From Lachnospiraceae bacterium UBA7729 (GTDB taxonomy: Bacteria > Bacillota > Clostridia > Lachnospirales > Lachnospiraceae): DNA of 26,536 bases. The notes under the pieces are model-generated. The model was not told the DNA's origin. It was given only the letters and a program-made list of their open reading frames with translations, and searched no databases. This document shows, piece by piece, positions 6,663 to 14,328 of the stretch (its first letter is position 1; each line of letters begins with the position of its first letter). The DNA lies in assembly GCA_002482005.1 (NCBI GenBank), contig DLFD01000027.1, positions 48,111 to 74,646 on the forward strand, given 5' to 3'. The translations under genes were made by a program, and so were the position numbers.

Positions 6663-8220
6663 ACATGAAACCTCCTGCCCCTACCGTTCTTCCGAAAAGC
6701 AGGATCGCCTGGAAGAGAAATGTCCAGACACAGACCTGCCTGAAGTAGCTCTGGCCCGCAAACTTTTCCCTGAGAGAGATTCCTTTCTCATGCTGAAGGT
6801 CTACCCAGAACAGGATCAGGCAGGCAGCAAAAAGGATCGGCAGATAGAAAGCCGCCTCGCTTGTCTCCGGAAAGATCCTGGTCAGATCGGTCCGGCCAAG
6901 GAGAAAGGCGCGGAAGAACATGGCGATCGCCTCTCTTGCGCTGTCCTTGCAGTCGAAGACCCAGCCGATCGTCACGATCAGCAGAGTCCGGACCAGCCGG
7001 AAGACCTGATAACGTCCCGAACTTTCCTCAATGTGGAGAGACGTCTTCCAGACTGCATAGCGTTCCTCCATAAGCGTGCTGAACGCCAGGATGACGCCAT
7101 TGTAGAGTCCCCAGCCTGCATACTGGGAGCCCATCCCATGCCAGACGCCGACGATCAGAAAGACGATCAGGTCCATGACAGCCGCAGCGACCCTGCCGGC
7201 CGCCCTCGATGACATATGTTTTTTCGTCTTCTTCTTGAGGACCTTGAACGGCTTCCAGAGTGCCAGCGGGAAGAAGACGTAATCCTTCATGAAAGCGCCG
7301 AGGCTGATGTGCCATCTGCGCCAGAATTCTCCCAGGCTCTTCGAGAAATATGGCTGGCGGAAGTTTTCCGTCACCTTCACTCCGAAGCATTCGGAGATAC
7401 CGCGGATTACATCGATGCCGCCGGAGAAATCGCCGTAGAGATAGATTCCGTAGAAGATCAGGCAGATCACGACATTCAGTCCATACTGACGTCCTGACCA
7501 TCCTCTTCTCACGAAGACGCCGATCCGGTCCGCGATGACCATCTTCTTGAAGAAGCCCCAGAGGATCAGCAATGCGCCGGCTTTCAGGTTGTCGTAGGCG
7601 CTGCCATGCTCACGGAAGAATTCCTCTCTCAGCTGGCTGTAGCGGCTGATCGGCCCCTGGGTCAGAAGCGGAAAATAGCTGATGAACAGACAAAGGTGCA
7701 GAAAGTTATGCTCCGCCCGGTCTCTCTTCCAGTAGACGTCGAGCACGTAGGAGATGGCCATCAGCAGATAGTAGGAAAGGCCGAAAGGAGTGATCAGCTT
7801 CAGAAGAAGCCATCTTTCCTGAAGAGCTTTGTTGACCTTCGAAAGATCGAGGCCGAGTGCTTCGGGAACATACTTGGAAAAGACGAGGATCAGGACCAGA
7901 AGGACGACAGCTGTCACTGCCGCATGCTTTGCTTTCCTTGCACGCTTTGCCTTTTCAGCTTTCCTGATCTGACGCCTTTCAGAAGTCTCTCCTGTTTCCG
8001 GCAGGCTTTCTTCCGAATACTGTTTTTCGATCCGGAGAGCCGCCGCAAAAGAGATGCCCGTCACCGCTGCGATATAAAGGAGGTTGCGCCAGTCTGCCGC
8101 GCAGAGAAAGACAGCAGACAGAACAAGCAGGCACTCCCACTGAAAACGGCCGGGAATCAGATAGTAGATCAGAAGCCCGGCCATCAGAAATAGCATAAAG
8201 AGTAGAGTCGTGATATTCAT
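6649..8220 (-). CDS. MBOAT family O-acyltransferase (DltB/AlgI-like)
   Basis: This 523-residue polytopic membrane protein has the MBOAT signatures in order: YFPLLTQGPISRY (182-194), FWRRWHISLG with His304, and IVGVWHGMG with the invariant catalytic His361. A charged cytoplasmic loop (~66-100, Lys/Arg/Glu-rich) interrupts the early helices. DltB- and AlgI-type MBOATs move acyl or aminoacyl groups from a cytoplasmic donor across the membrane to a cell-surface polymer. Here the adenylating ligase and carrier protein in the same operon identify the donor as an aminoacyl-type thioester rather than acetyl-CoA. It is the first gene of the operon. ATG 8220 has only a weak ribosome binding site. The downstream SGNH gene overlaps its end. 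Confidence 0.88.
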   Translation of the reverse strand: MNITTLLFMLFLMAGLLIYYLIPGRFQWECLLVLSAVFLCAADWRNLLYIAAVTGISFAAALRIEKQYSEESLPETGETSERRQIRKAEKAKRARKAKHAAVTAVVLLVLILVFSKYVPEALGLDLSKVNKALQERWLLLKLITPFGLSYYLLMAISYVLDVYWKRDRAEHNFLHLCLFISYFPLLTQGPISRYSQLREEFFREHGSAYDNLKAGALLILWGFFKKMVIADRIGVFVRRGWSGRQYGLNVVICLIFYGIYLYGDFSGGIDVIRGISECFGVKVTENFRQPYFSKSLGEFWRRWHISLGAFMKDYVFFPLALWKPFKVLKKKTKKHMSSRAAGRVAAAVMDLIVFLIVGVWHGMGSQYAGWGLYNGVILAFSTLMEERYAVWKTSLHIEESSGRYQVFRLVRTLLIVTIGWVFDCKDSAREAIAMFFRAFLLGRTDLTRIFPETSEAAFYLPILFAACLILFWVDLQHEKGISLREKFAGQSYFRQVCVWTFLFQAILLFGRTVGAGGFMYANF

Positions 8221-8252
8221 TGAAGATGTCTTGCCCTTGATTTTTTAAGGAC

Positions 8253-8258
8253 ATTGTA
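8253..8258 (-). promoter_or_regulatory. Candidate -10 element of the dlt-like operon
   Basis: TACAAT on the minus strand lies 32 bp upstream of the first operon gene. No convincing -35 is visible at the right spacing, so this is tentative. The gap to the cobQ stop is only 105 bp, so the promoter must lie here or the operon is read through from the cobalamin genes. Confidence 0.3.
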
Positions 8259-8289
8259 ACATGACACCGGAGAACTTTCACGAAAAGTT

Positions 8290-8306
8290 GATCGTTCCGG
8301 CCGATC
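8290..8306 (-). terminator. Weak candidate terminator after cobQ
   Basis: GATCG (8290-8294) pairs with CGATC (8302-8306) around a 7-nt loop. Read on the minus strand, AACTTTTCG follows. The 5-bp stem is short, so termination would be partial at best. Confidence 0.3.
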
Positions 8307-8325
8307 CTGATGATGCATGGCCTCC

Positions 8326-9870
8326 TCATATCCCTTCGCGTATGATCGCATAGATCTTTCCTATATCAGTGCTTCTGCGTACCGTGTCCGCCAGGATGTC
8401 GTACTGCTGCTCCCGGTAAGCCGCAGCGTCGAAAGTATCCGCCAGATCAAGGCTTACGCCTTTTTTCTCCGCCAGGACAGATGCCAGCCTCCGGGCCATA
8501 TCTCCCTGGTCGAAGATCCCATGGACGTAAGTGCCGCAGACATTGCCTCGGCTGCAGCCATCATCCTTGAATGTCCTTTCCCCGGCTGCCTCTGCCGCAA
8601 GCCGGGTCAGAGGGACGGCTCCGCAGCCTTCCCGGATGACGCTCGCCCCCATGTGGATCTCGTAGCCTTCGACCTTCATTCCGGACAGACCTTCAAAGCC
8701 TTCCGCCGGCGACATGATGTTTCCGCTCACACGGGTACGGGTCTTTATCTCCGAGAAGACGGTGTCAACGGGTAGAAGTCCGATCCCTCTCATCCTGCCG
8801 CCTTGCTTTCTCTGCCCGCTCTCCTCCCCGCAGGGATCGCTGAGTGTCTCCCCCAGCATCTGATAGCCGCCGCAGATCCCGATGACCGGTTTTCCTGCCG
8901 CAGCTGCCTTCTTCACCACGGCTTCCAGGCCGCTTTCGCGAAGCCATCTGAGGTCCCCCATCGTGTTCTTGGTGCCCGGAAGAATGACCAGGTCCGGATC
9001 TCCGAAAGCGGAAACCGAGTTCACATAACGGACCGATACGCCTGAGATCCTGCCCAGTGCGTTGAAGTCGGTGAAGTTGGAAAGTCTCGGAAGACGGATG
9101 ACCGCGATATCCACAAGGGACGGCTCCTTCTTTCCGCTGCTTTTCAGACGGTCCGCCAGGCTGTCCTCATCGTCCACATCCACGTGCATATAGGGAACGA
9201 CGCCGAGCACCGGCTTGCCCGTAAGCCCTTCGATCTGGCGGAGACCCGGCTCAAGGATGGTCACATCTCCCCGGAACTTATTGATGATCATCCCCTTCAG
9301 ATACCGGTCACGCTCCTCCTCTGTGAGCAGGGCAGCTGTCCCGTACAGCTGGGCGAAGACGCCGCCCAGGTCGATATCGCCGACCAGAAGGACGGGGGAA
9401 GCTGCGATCCTGGCCATGCCCATGTTGACGATGTCGTCTTCCTTCAGGTTGATCTCCGCCGGGCTTCCAGCCCCCTCGATGACGATGATGTCATTCTCCG
9501 CGGCAAGCCTGCCATAGGCTTTCCGGATGTCCGGGACCAGGCTCTTCTTCATGGCAAAGTAATCCCTTGCGCTGTAATTTCCGCGGACCTCACCGTTCAC
9601 GATCACCTGGGACATGGAATCACCCGCAGGCTTCAGAAGAATCGGGTTCATGAGGACCGATGGTTCGATCCCCGCAGCCTCCGCCTGCATGACCTGGGCC
9701 CGCCCCATCTCCAGTCCTTCCCTTGTGATGAAGGAGTTGAGCGCCATGTTCTGGGATTTGAAGGGCGCCACGCGGTATCCGTCCTGTGCAAAGATCCGGC
9801 ACAGCGCTGCAGCGATCAGGCTCTTGCCCGCGTTCGACATCGTTCCCTGGATCATGATCGGTCTTGCCAA
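8326..9870 (-). CDS. cobQ: Cobyric acid synthase (adenosylcobyric acid synthase, glutamine-hydrolysing)
   Basis: This 514-residue protein has the two CobQ/CbiP domains. The N-terminal ATP-binding synthetase domain carries a P-loop variant GTMSNAGKS (9-17) and KSQNMALNS (38-46). The C-terminal triad-type glutaminase carries nucleophile Cys333 in GICGGYQMLG and a His in TYVHGIFD. The enzyme amidates four carboxylates of adenosylcobyrinic acid a,c-diamide in the late adenosylcobalamin pathway. Translation starts at TTG 9870, chosen because GGAGG stands 8 nt upstream and the protein then begins exactly at the family N-terminus (MARPIMIQGTMS). It is 18 bp behind cobD and forms one operon with cobD, and probably cbiB further upstream. 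Confidence 0.95.
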   Translation of the reverse strand: MARPIMIQGTMSNAGKSLIAAALCRIFAQDGYRVAPFKSQNMALNSFITREGLEMGRAQVMQAEAAGIEPSVLMNPILLKPAGDSMSQVIVNGEVRGNYSARDYFAMKKSLVPDIRKAYGRLAAENDIIVIEGAGSPAEINLKEDDIVNMGMARIAASPVLLVGDIDLGGVFAQLYGTAALLTEEERDRYLKGMIINKFRGDVTILEPGLRQIEGLTGKPVLGVVPYMHVDVDDEDSLADRLKSSGKKEPSLVDIAVIRLPRLSNFTDFNALGRISGVSVRYVNSVSAFGDPDLVILPGTKNTMGDLRWLRESGLEAVVKKAAAAGKPVIGICGGYQMLGETLSDPCGEESGQRKQGGRMRGIGLLPVDTVFSEIKTRTRVSGNIMSPAEGFEGLSGMKVEGYEIHMGASVIREGCGAVPLTRLAAEAAGERTFKDDGCSRGNVCGTYVHGIFDQGDMARRLASVLAEKKGVSLDLADTFDAAAYREQQYDILADTVRRSTDIGKIYAIIREGI

Positions 9871-9888
9871 CTGTATGTCCTCCGTCCT

Positions 9889-10962
9889 TCAGCTCTGTTT
9901 CCTCAGCCGGTGATCTTCCTCCGCGTAGATACCGGCAAGGATCCCGCAGAGTTTTTCATTCTCGCGCCTGGTCCTGCAGGCTACCCGGAAGAAGCCTGGT
10001 CCAAGCCCTCTGTAATTGCTGCAGTCCCGGATCAGGATTCCTTCCTTCGCGCAGCGGTCGAACAGGTCCTCCGGCCCCCGGAAGAACATGAAGTTCACGC
10101 CGGAGCCGTACCAGGTGATCCCGATCCTGTCAAATGTTTCCCGCAGATATGTCATCTCCTCGCGGATGGTCACTCTCGCCTTCCTGACATATTCCGTATC
10201 CTTCAGAGCGGCCACCCCGCAGGCCTGGGCCGGTCCCGACACATTCCAGGGCTGCAGGCAGCTTCTTACCTTGTCCAGAAATGGTCTGTCCGAAGTCATC
10301 CCATATCCCAGCCGGAGTCCCGGCATTGCGTACAGCTTGGTAAAAGCGTCGATGATGAAGAGCCAGTCATTCCCTTCCAGATGCCGCAGCATAGTCACCT
10401 GCTTCGGCTGACGGAGAAGTCTCACGTAGCACTCGTCCAGGACCAGACGGACATGATTTCTTCTGCACTTCTCCACGATCTCCGGCATCAGTTCCGAGGG
10501 CACAAGAACACCGGTCGGATTGTTCGGATTGCAGAGGAAAAACAGATCCAGATCTTCTGTGATCTGGTCGAGGATATCCGACTCGATCAGGAAACCGTTC
10601 TCCTCAGTGCATTCATAAAAGTGGATATCGCAGCAGCCGGAAAGCCGCAGCGCCTGCTCGTACTCCGAGAAGGAAGGTGCGATGAGGAGGGCTTTATTCG
10701 GCTTTGCCGCGAATGCCACGGCATGGATCAGCTCCCCCGCCCCTCCGGAACAGATGATCCAGTCCGCCGGGATCGAAAGGCTTTCCGACAGTGCAGCCTT
10801 AAGCTTTCTGCAGCGGACGTCCGGATACTGCTGGATTGTGGATACGGCATCCAGATAAGCCTGTCTCACTCCTTCCGGCACCCCGATCGGCGAGATACTG
10901 GTTGAAAAGTCCATCGTATAGTTTCCGGAATAGATATCACCGCCATGAACCTGACTCTGCAT
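9889..10962 (-). CDS. cobD: L-threonine-O-3-phosphate decarboxylase (CobD, PLP aminotransferase fold)
   Basis: This class I/II aminotransferase-fold protein makes (R)-1-amino-2-propanol O-phosphate, the linker used by CbiB. HGGDIY near the N-terminus and DFSTSISPIG are typical of CobD rather than HisC. CNPNNPTG (~144-151), DECY and the PLP lysine in DAFTKLYAMPGLRLGYG (about Lys209) are all present. ATG 10962 is the likely start because AGGAGG lies 7 nt before it. A GTG two codons earlier (10968) would leave almost no spacing. The gene sits between cbiB and cobQ, which fits its partnership with CbiB. A 16-bp palindrome stands just before the ribosome binding site. Confidence 0.92.
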   Translation of the reverse strand: MQSQVHGGDIYSGNYTMDFSTSISPIGVPEGVRQAYLDAVSTIQQYPDVRCRKLKAALSESLSIPADWIICSGGAGELIHAVAFAAKPNKALLIAPSFSEYEQALRLSGCCDIHFYECTEENGFLIESDILDQITEDLDLFFLCNPNNPTGVLVPSELMPEIVEKCRRNHVRLVLDECYVRLLRQPKQVTMLRHLEGNDWLFIIDAFTKLYAMPGLRLGYGMTSDRPFLDKVRSCLQPWNVSGPAQACGVAALKDTEYVRKARVTIREEMTYLRETFDRIGITWYGSGVNFMFFRGPEDLFDRCAKEGILIRDCSNYRGLGPGFFRVACRTRRENEKLCGILAGIYAEEDHRLRKQS

Positions 10963-10977
10963 AGGCACTCCTCCTGA

Positions 10978-10993
10978 CGGCCGGATCCGGCCG
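10978..10993. repeat. Perfect 16-bp palindrome before the cobD ribosome binding site
   Basis: CGGCCGGATCCGGCCG reads the same on both strands. On the minus-strand transcript it lies a few bases upstream of the AGGAGG of cobD. It has no loop, so it is more plausibly a protein-binding site or an mRNA structure near the ribosome binding site than a terminator. Confidence 0.5.
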
Positions 10994-10998
10994 CTTCT

Positions 10999-11082
10999 GT
11001 GCGTTCCGTTAGCCTCCGGGGCCGGCTCACCCTCGCAGCTGTCGATAAGCCGCCCATCCGGTGCGTTCCGGGTTCCTCCGGG
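10999..11082. repeat. Imperfect direct repeat in the cbiB-cobD gap
   Basis: The 22-bp stretches at 10999-11020 and 11061-11082 agree at 18 positions, sharing GTGCGTTCCG and CTCCGGG. They are 62 bp apart in a 191-bp intergenic region. I see no convincing gene there. Confidence 0.5.
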
Positions 11083-11153
11083 TCCGACTGCTCTGCACTC
11101 CGGAAGTTTCTATCCGCACAGATCTGTCTGTACACTTTTCCAAGATCAGTATA

Positions 11154-12134
11154 CTACAGAATCCTGTTCAGCACGAAGGATCTGGCCAGCAGGAAGATTC
11201 CGGCCGATACTGCCGACGTGACGAGCATCAGTCTGTCAGCTCTCCGAATATCCTCTGCTTCGACATGCCTGTCCGGGTCGCCGATGGTCTTCTTCTTCAC
11301 AAGGTTTCCGAAGTAATATGCATCCCCTGCCAGCTGCACCCCGAGAGCGCCTGCCATCGCTGCCTCGGTCTGGGCAGAATTGGGACTTGCATGGTTCAGC
11401 CGGTCTCTCCGGAAGATGCGGAAAGCATTGCCGCTGTCCAGACCGCAGAGATCTGCACAGAGAGCCATGAGGATTCCCGAGATTCTTGCCGGAAGAAAAT
11501 TCAGCACATCATCCAGTCTGGCGGCTGCCGTCCCGAAGAAGCGGTAGCGGTCATTCCTGTAACCGACCATCGAGTCCATGGTATTGACCGCCTTGTAGAT
11601 CCAGCCCAGGACCGGTCCGCCGATCGCCAGATAAAAGAGTGGCGCGATCACTCCGTCGGAAGTATTCTCGGCAACGGTCTCGACCGCGGCCTTCGTGACC
11701 CCTTCCTCCGTCAGCTTCTCCGTGTCCCTTCCCACGATCATGGATACCGCTTTCCTTGCTCCGGCAAGATCGCCCTTCCTGAGCTCCCGGTACACCTTCA
11801 TGGACTCATCCCGGAGCGACCGGGCCGCCAGAAGACTGCAGCTCATCAGCGCCTGCAGGATGAATAAGGCAGCGGTGCCGCACATCTCCGCGAGCCTGAG
11901 AAGTAAGTAAGCCGAGAAGCCGGTGGCGCCGGCAGTCAGGATGACTAGAAGAACTCCCGCTGCCCGCTCGCCTCCCCTGCTTTTCGGATATATCCGCCTG
12001 AGTCCTTTCTCCAGTCCGGAGATCATAAGACCGATCAGTCTGACCGGGTGGTAGAGAAAGTGCGGATCTCCGAAAAGAAGGTCAAGACCGCATCCGACAA
12101 GGATCGCCAAAGTTGTCATGTAAGGTCTGCTCAT
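11154..12134 (-). CDS. cbiB: Adenosylcobinamide-phosphate synthase, integral membrane protein
   Basis: This 326-residue protein matches CbiB: LDLLFGDP near the N-terminus followed by HPVRLIG, the AVETVAENTSDGVIAPLFY motif, and several hydrophobic helices. It joins aminopropanol phosphate to adenosylcobyric acid at the membrane. It is the first gene of the cbiB-cobD-cobQ cluster. ATG 12134 is used although GGAGG is rather far upstream; an internal Met at codon 6 has no better site. A promoter candidate at 12251-12280 gives a leader of about 110 nt. That leader has small hairpins but none of the conserved boxes of a cobalamin riboswitch. Confidence 0.93.
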   Translation of the reverse strand: MSRPYMTTLAILVGCGLDLLFGDPHFLYHPVRLIGLMISGLEKGLRRIYPKSRGGERAAGVLLVILTAGATGFSAYLLLRLAEMCGTAALFILQALMSCSLLAARSLRDESMKVYRELRKGDLAGARKAVSMIVGRDTEKLTEEGVTKAAVETVAENTSDGVIAPLFYLAIGGPVLGWIYKAVNTMDSMVGYRNDRYRFFGTAAARLDDVLNFLPARISGILMALCADLCGLDSGNAFRIFRRDRLNHASPNSAQTEAAMAGALGVQLAGDAYYFGNLVKKKTIGDPDRHVEAEDIRRADRLMLVTSAVSAGIFLLARSFVLNRIL

Positions 12135-12250
12135 GCTATTTCTTTCTCTCCCTCCGGCCGCCGTATGCCAGCTTCCGGCTGATGAAAGTGCTTCTCTGTA
12201 CTTTCAATACCTTTCTGGCAGTTCATGGTCTTTCTTTCGGTCCATGCCCC

Positions 12251-12280
12251 ATTGTAATGCCCTTTGTCCGTAGCGTGCAA
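12251..12280 (-). promoter_or_regulatory. Candidate promoter for cbiB
   Basis: On the minus strand, TTGCAC (-35, 12275-12280) is followed after 18 bp by TACAAT (-10, 12251-12256). It overlaps the plus-strand promoter for the divergent msrC-like gene. The -35 is weak. Confidence 0.4.
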
Positions 12281-12291
12281 TGTGGTATTAT
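12264..12291 (+). promoter_or_regulatory. Candidate promoter for the msrC-like gene
   Basis: TTGTCC (12264-12269), 16 bp spacer, TATTAT (12286-12291). It is back to back with the cbiB promoter. The rest of 12135-12429 has no gene; it holds these two promoters and two untranslated leaders. Confidence 0.45.
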
Positions 12292-12429
12292 GATCACGTT
12301 CTGACAGAACAGACGAAGCAGAAAAGAGCAGGCAGACGCAGCAACGAAGCAATCCGCATCAACAGTTGGCGGCAAAAGATACTTTTGACCCCAGCATCAT
12401 CTCATGAACATGGTGAGGAGGAAGAGCTC

Positions 12430-12897
12430 ATGACGGATTATAAGATACTCGCAGAGCAGATCATGGAACTTGCAAAGGAGGATCCTTATTATCTTCCTCT
12501 CCTGTCGAACACGTCGGCGCTGATCATGGAGACGCTGCCCGACCTGAACTGGTCCGGCTTTTATCTGGTGAAGGACGGCAGGCTGGTGCTCGGTCCGTTT
12601 CAGGGCAAAGTCGCCTGCATCCACATTGGGATCGGAGATGGAGTCTGCGGGACTGCTGTGAAGACCGACAAAGTTCTGCGAGTGGAGGATGTCCACAAGT
12701 TCCCGGGACACATCGCCTGCGATAGCGCGTCCAGTTCCGAGATCGTACTTCCGATCCATCGCACCGACGCCTCCGGAAACAGGGGCACTGCTGCGGTCCT
12801 GGACATCGACAGTCCGCTGACCGGACGTTTTTCAGAAGACGATGAAGCCGGTCTTGCAAAGATCGTGAAGATTCTGGAGGAAACCATTCAGTGGTAA
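12430..12897 (+). CDS. msrC: Free methionine-(R)-sulfoxide reductase, GAF domain
   Basis: This 155-residue protein is a single GAF domain of the fRMsr (MsrC/YtsP) family, which repairs free methionine-R-sulfoxide in the cytoplasm. LNWSGFYLV and LVLGPFQGK open the domain. The three family cysteines are present in KVACIHIG, GVCGTA and HIACDSASSSE. ATG 12430 follows a strong GAGGAGG; the reading frame is open 50 codons further upstream, but that part contains the promoter and has no ribosome binding site. It is divergent from cbiB and stands alone. Its last codons and stop are tandemly duplicated just downstream, and that duplication forms the terminator. Confidence 0.92.
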   Translation: MTDYKILAEQIMELAKEDPYYLPLLSNTSALIMETLPDLNWSGFYLVKDGRLVLGPFQGKVACIHIGIGDGVCGTAVKTDKVLRVEDVHKFPGHIACDSASSSEIVLPIHRTDASGNRGTAAVLDIDSPLTGRFSEDDEAGLAKIVKILEETIQW

Positions 12898-12933
12898 GCT
12901 GCAAGGCTTATTCAGTGATAAGCTGCAGTGCTT
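12886..12933 (+). repeat. Tandem 24-bp duplication spanning the msrC stop codon
   Basis: Copy 1 is 12886-12909 and copy 2 is 12910-12933; they match at 21 of 24 positions and are directly adjacent. Copy 1 contains the last codons and the TAA stop. Confidence 0.85.
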
Positions 12934-12936
12934 TTT
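12899..12936 (+). terminator. Rho-independent terminator of msrC built from the duplication
   Basis: CTGCA and GCTTAT of copy 1 pair with ATAAGCTGCAG of copy 2, giving an 11-bp stem with a 2-nt bulge and loop TCAGTG (12912-12917). TGCTTTTT follows directly. Confidence 0.7.
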
Positions 12937-12971
12937 CCTGCCGTCTTTCCTTTCCCATCAAAGCTATCTCC

Positions 12972-13592
12972 TTATCTTTCCTGCAGCGTGACATGCACCG
13001 TCTGACCGAAATCCTTTCCGATCTTCTTCCGGATGTCCTTCCTGACCCCGATGATATGGCAGGGCGTCCCCATCCTCACGACCTGGCCGTCATAAGGTTC
13101 TCCGTCACATGTAGCATGCACAAGTACTTTCTTCTTCCCGAAGATCTTCGGTACATCCAGCGGCACCTCCACATATCCCGCATCCATACCGCCGTTCTGG
13201 ATCAGGACCGCATCGAACGAATAGACGGGATAATCCTCCGGCGGTGTCCGGAATACCTTGTAAAGAGGGGTTCCCTTTGCCAGCTCATCGACCAGTTTAT
13301 CCAGCATGCGGATCTTCTTCATTAGAGGATCTTCGATCGTCTCCACCTGCACCCCGCAGATCTTCCCGCTGATCTTCCCGGCTCTGTCACTCATGTGGGG
13401 AGCTTCCCCAAAAAAGTGCCGGTAATCCGCGCCATCCAGCAGCTGCTTCTGAAGCCCGCCCTGGTCGTAGCCGGTAAGCCAGCAGATCGTCTGATCTACC
13501 TCTTCCTTGCTACGGCCTTTTCTGACCGCCTTATTGACCAGCAGAGGATATACATCACAGAATCTCATGGAATAGACTTTTTCCGCATCCAT
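12972..13592 (-). CDS. DUF2200-DUF1905 fusion protein
   Basis: This 206-residue protein joins two small domains. Residues ~5-115 resemble DUF2200: KVYSMRFCDVYPLLVNKA, IICWLTGYD-type motif and IEDPLMKKIRMLDKLVDELAKG. Residues ~120-205 resemble DUF1905: FDAVLIQNGGMDAGYVEVP, then CDGEPYDGQVVRMG and a C-terminal basic VRKDIRKKIGKDFGQTV. Neither domain has a known activity. DUF2200 is usually a separate ~115-residue protein, so the fusion is notable. ATG 13592 follows GGCGGG and directly abuts an in-frame TGA at 13593-13595, fixing the start. It converges on msrC and diverges from trmL. Likely cytoplasmic; function unknown. Confidence 0.75.
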   Translation of the reverse strand: MDAEKVYSMRFCDVYPLLVNKAVRKGRSKEEVDQTICWLTGYDQGGLQKQLLDGADYRHFFGEAPHMSDRAGKISGKICGVQVETIEDPLMKKIRMLDKLVDELAKGTPLYKVFRTPPEDYPVYSFDAVLIQNGGMDAGYVEVPLDVPKIFGKKKVLVHATCDGEPYDGQVVRMGTPCHIIGVRKDIRKKIGKDFGQTVHVTLQER

Positions 13593-13775
13593 TCAAGTCC
13601 CGCCTTTCTCTAATTCCCTGTTTTTGTCAACCAACTCGGCATCACAGATACCGAGGATCCCCGCTTTGTATTCCTGAAAATATAACACAGACCAGCATCT
13701 GTATTATATGATGGTTTCCTTTTTCGTGATAGAGTATGAATCTGTGAAAGAAACAGATTGGAGAGATGAAAAGCC

Positions 13776-14273
13776 ATGATCAATATCGTACTGTATGAAC
13801 CTGAGATACCTTATAATACCGGAAACATCGGAAGGACCTGCATAGTCTCCGGAACAGGGCTCCACCTGATCAAGCCCCTTGGATTTGAGATTACAGATAA
13901 ATATATCAGACGGGCCGGCCTCGACTACTGGCCAAGACTGCAGCCTGTGATCCATGAAGACTATGAAGACTTCTGCAAAGCCGCGAAAGGACACAGAGTA
14001 TGGCTTGCAACCACCAAAGCCCATCAGGTCTACTCGGAAGTGTCTTTCGGCATGGACGACTTCATCATGTTCGGCCCCGAGAGCCGCGGGATTCCCGAAG
14101 AGATTCTGATCGACCATGAGGAAGACTGCATCCGTATCCCTATGATGGAAGGCGAGAGATCCATCAACCTCTGCAATTCCGCCGCTATCGTCCTGTATGA
14201 AGCCCTCCGTCAGAACCACTTTCAGGGACTTGAACGAGACGGAGCCCTTCACCACATGCAGTGGAAAGACTGA
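13776..14273 (+). CDS. trmL: tRNA (cytidine/uridine(34)-2'-O)-methyltransferase
   Basis: This 165-residue protein is a minimal SPOUT (trefoil-knot) methyltransferase of the TrmL family. YEPEIPYNTGNIGRTC is the N-terminal signature. FGPESRGIPEEIL and the C-terminal knot motif MMEGERSINLCNSAAIVLYEAL bind SAM. It methylates the wobble ribose of tRNA-Leu species in homologues. ATG 13776 follows GGAGAG. It is monocistronic and divergent from the DUF2200 gene. I could not settle a promoter in the 183-bp gap, which has several AT-rich -10-like stretches on both strands. Confidence 0.95.
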   Translation: MINIVLYEPEIPYNTGNIGRTCIVSGTGLHLIKPLGFEITDKYIRRAGLDYWPRLQPVIHEDYEDFCKAAKGHRVWLATTKAHQVYSEVSFGMDDFIMFGPESRGIPEEILIDHEEDCIRIPMMEGERSINLCNSAAIVLYEALRQNHFQGLERDGALHHMQWKD

Positions 14274-14281
14274 TCTGGCAT

Positions 14282-14308
14282 CCGGCAAGCTGCTCTGCCC
14301 GGTGTTTC
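14282..14308 (+). terminator. Weak terminator after trmL
   Basis: CCGGCA (14282-14287) pairs with TGCCCGG (14296-14302) with one bulge, followed by TGTTTCTG. It lies 9 bp past the trmL stop and before the convergent small gene. Confidence 0.4.
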
Positions 14309-14328
14309 TGTATCAGTATCGCGGACTC

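Noticed and set aside
9184..10905. Plus-strand open frame of 573 codons opposite cobQ and cobD
   Set aside because: It is a complement of two clear cobalamin genes, with no motifs of its own.
12135..12250. Cobalamin riboswitch in front of cbiB
   Set aside because: The ~110-nt leader lacks the conserved B12-box and GCCACTG-type core and is too short for the full aptamer.
12280..12429. Longer N-terminus for the msrC-like protein
   Set aside because: The upstream codons run over the promoter, and the strong GAGGAGG sits before ATG 12430, where the GAF domain begins.
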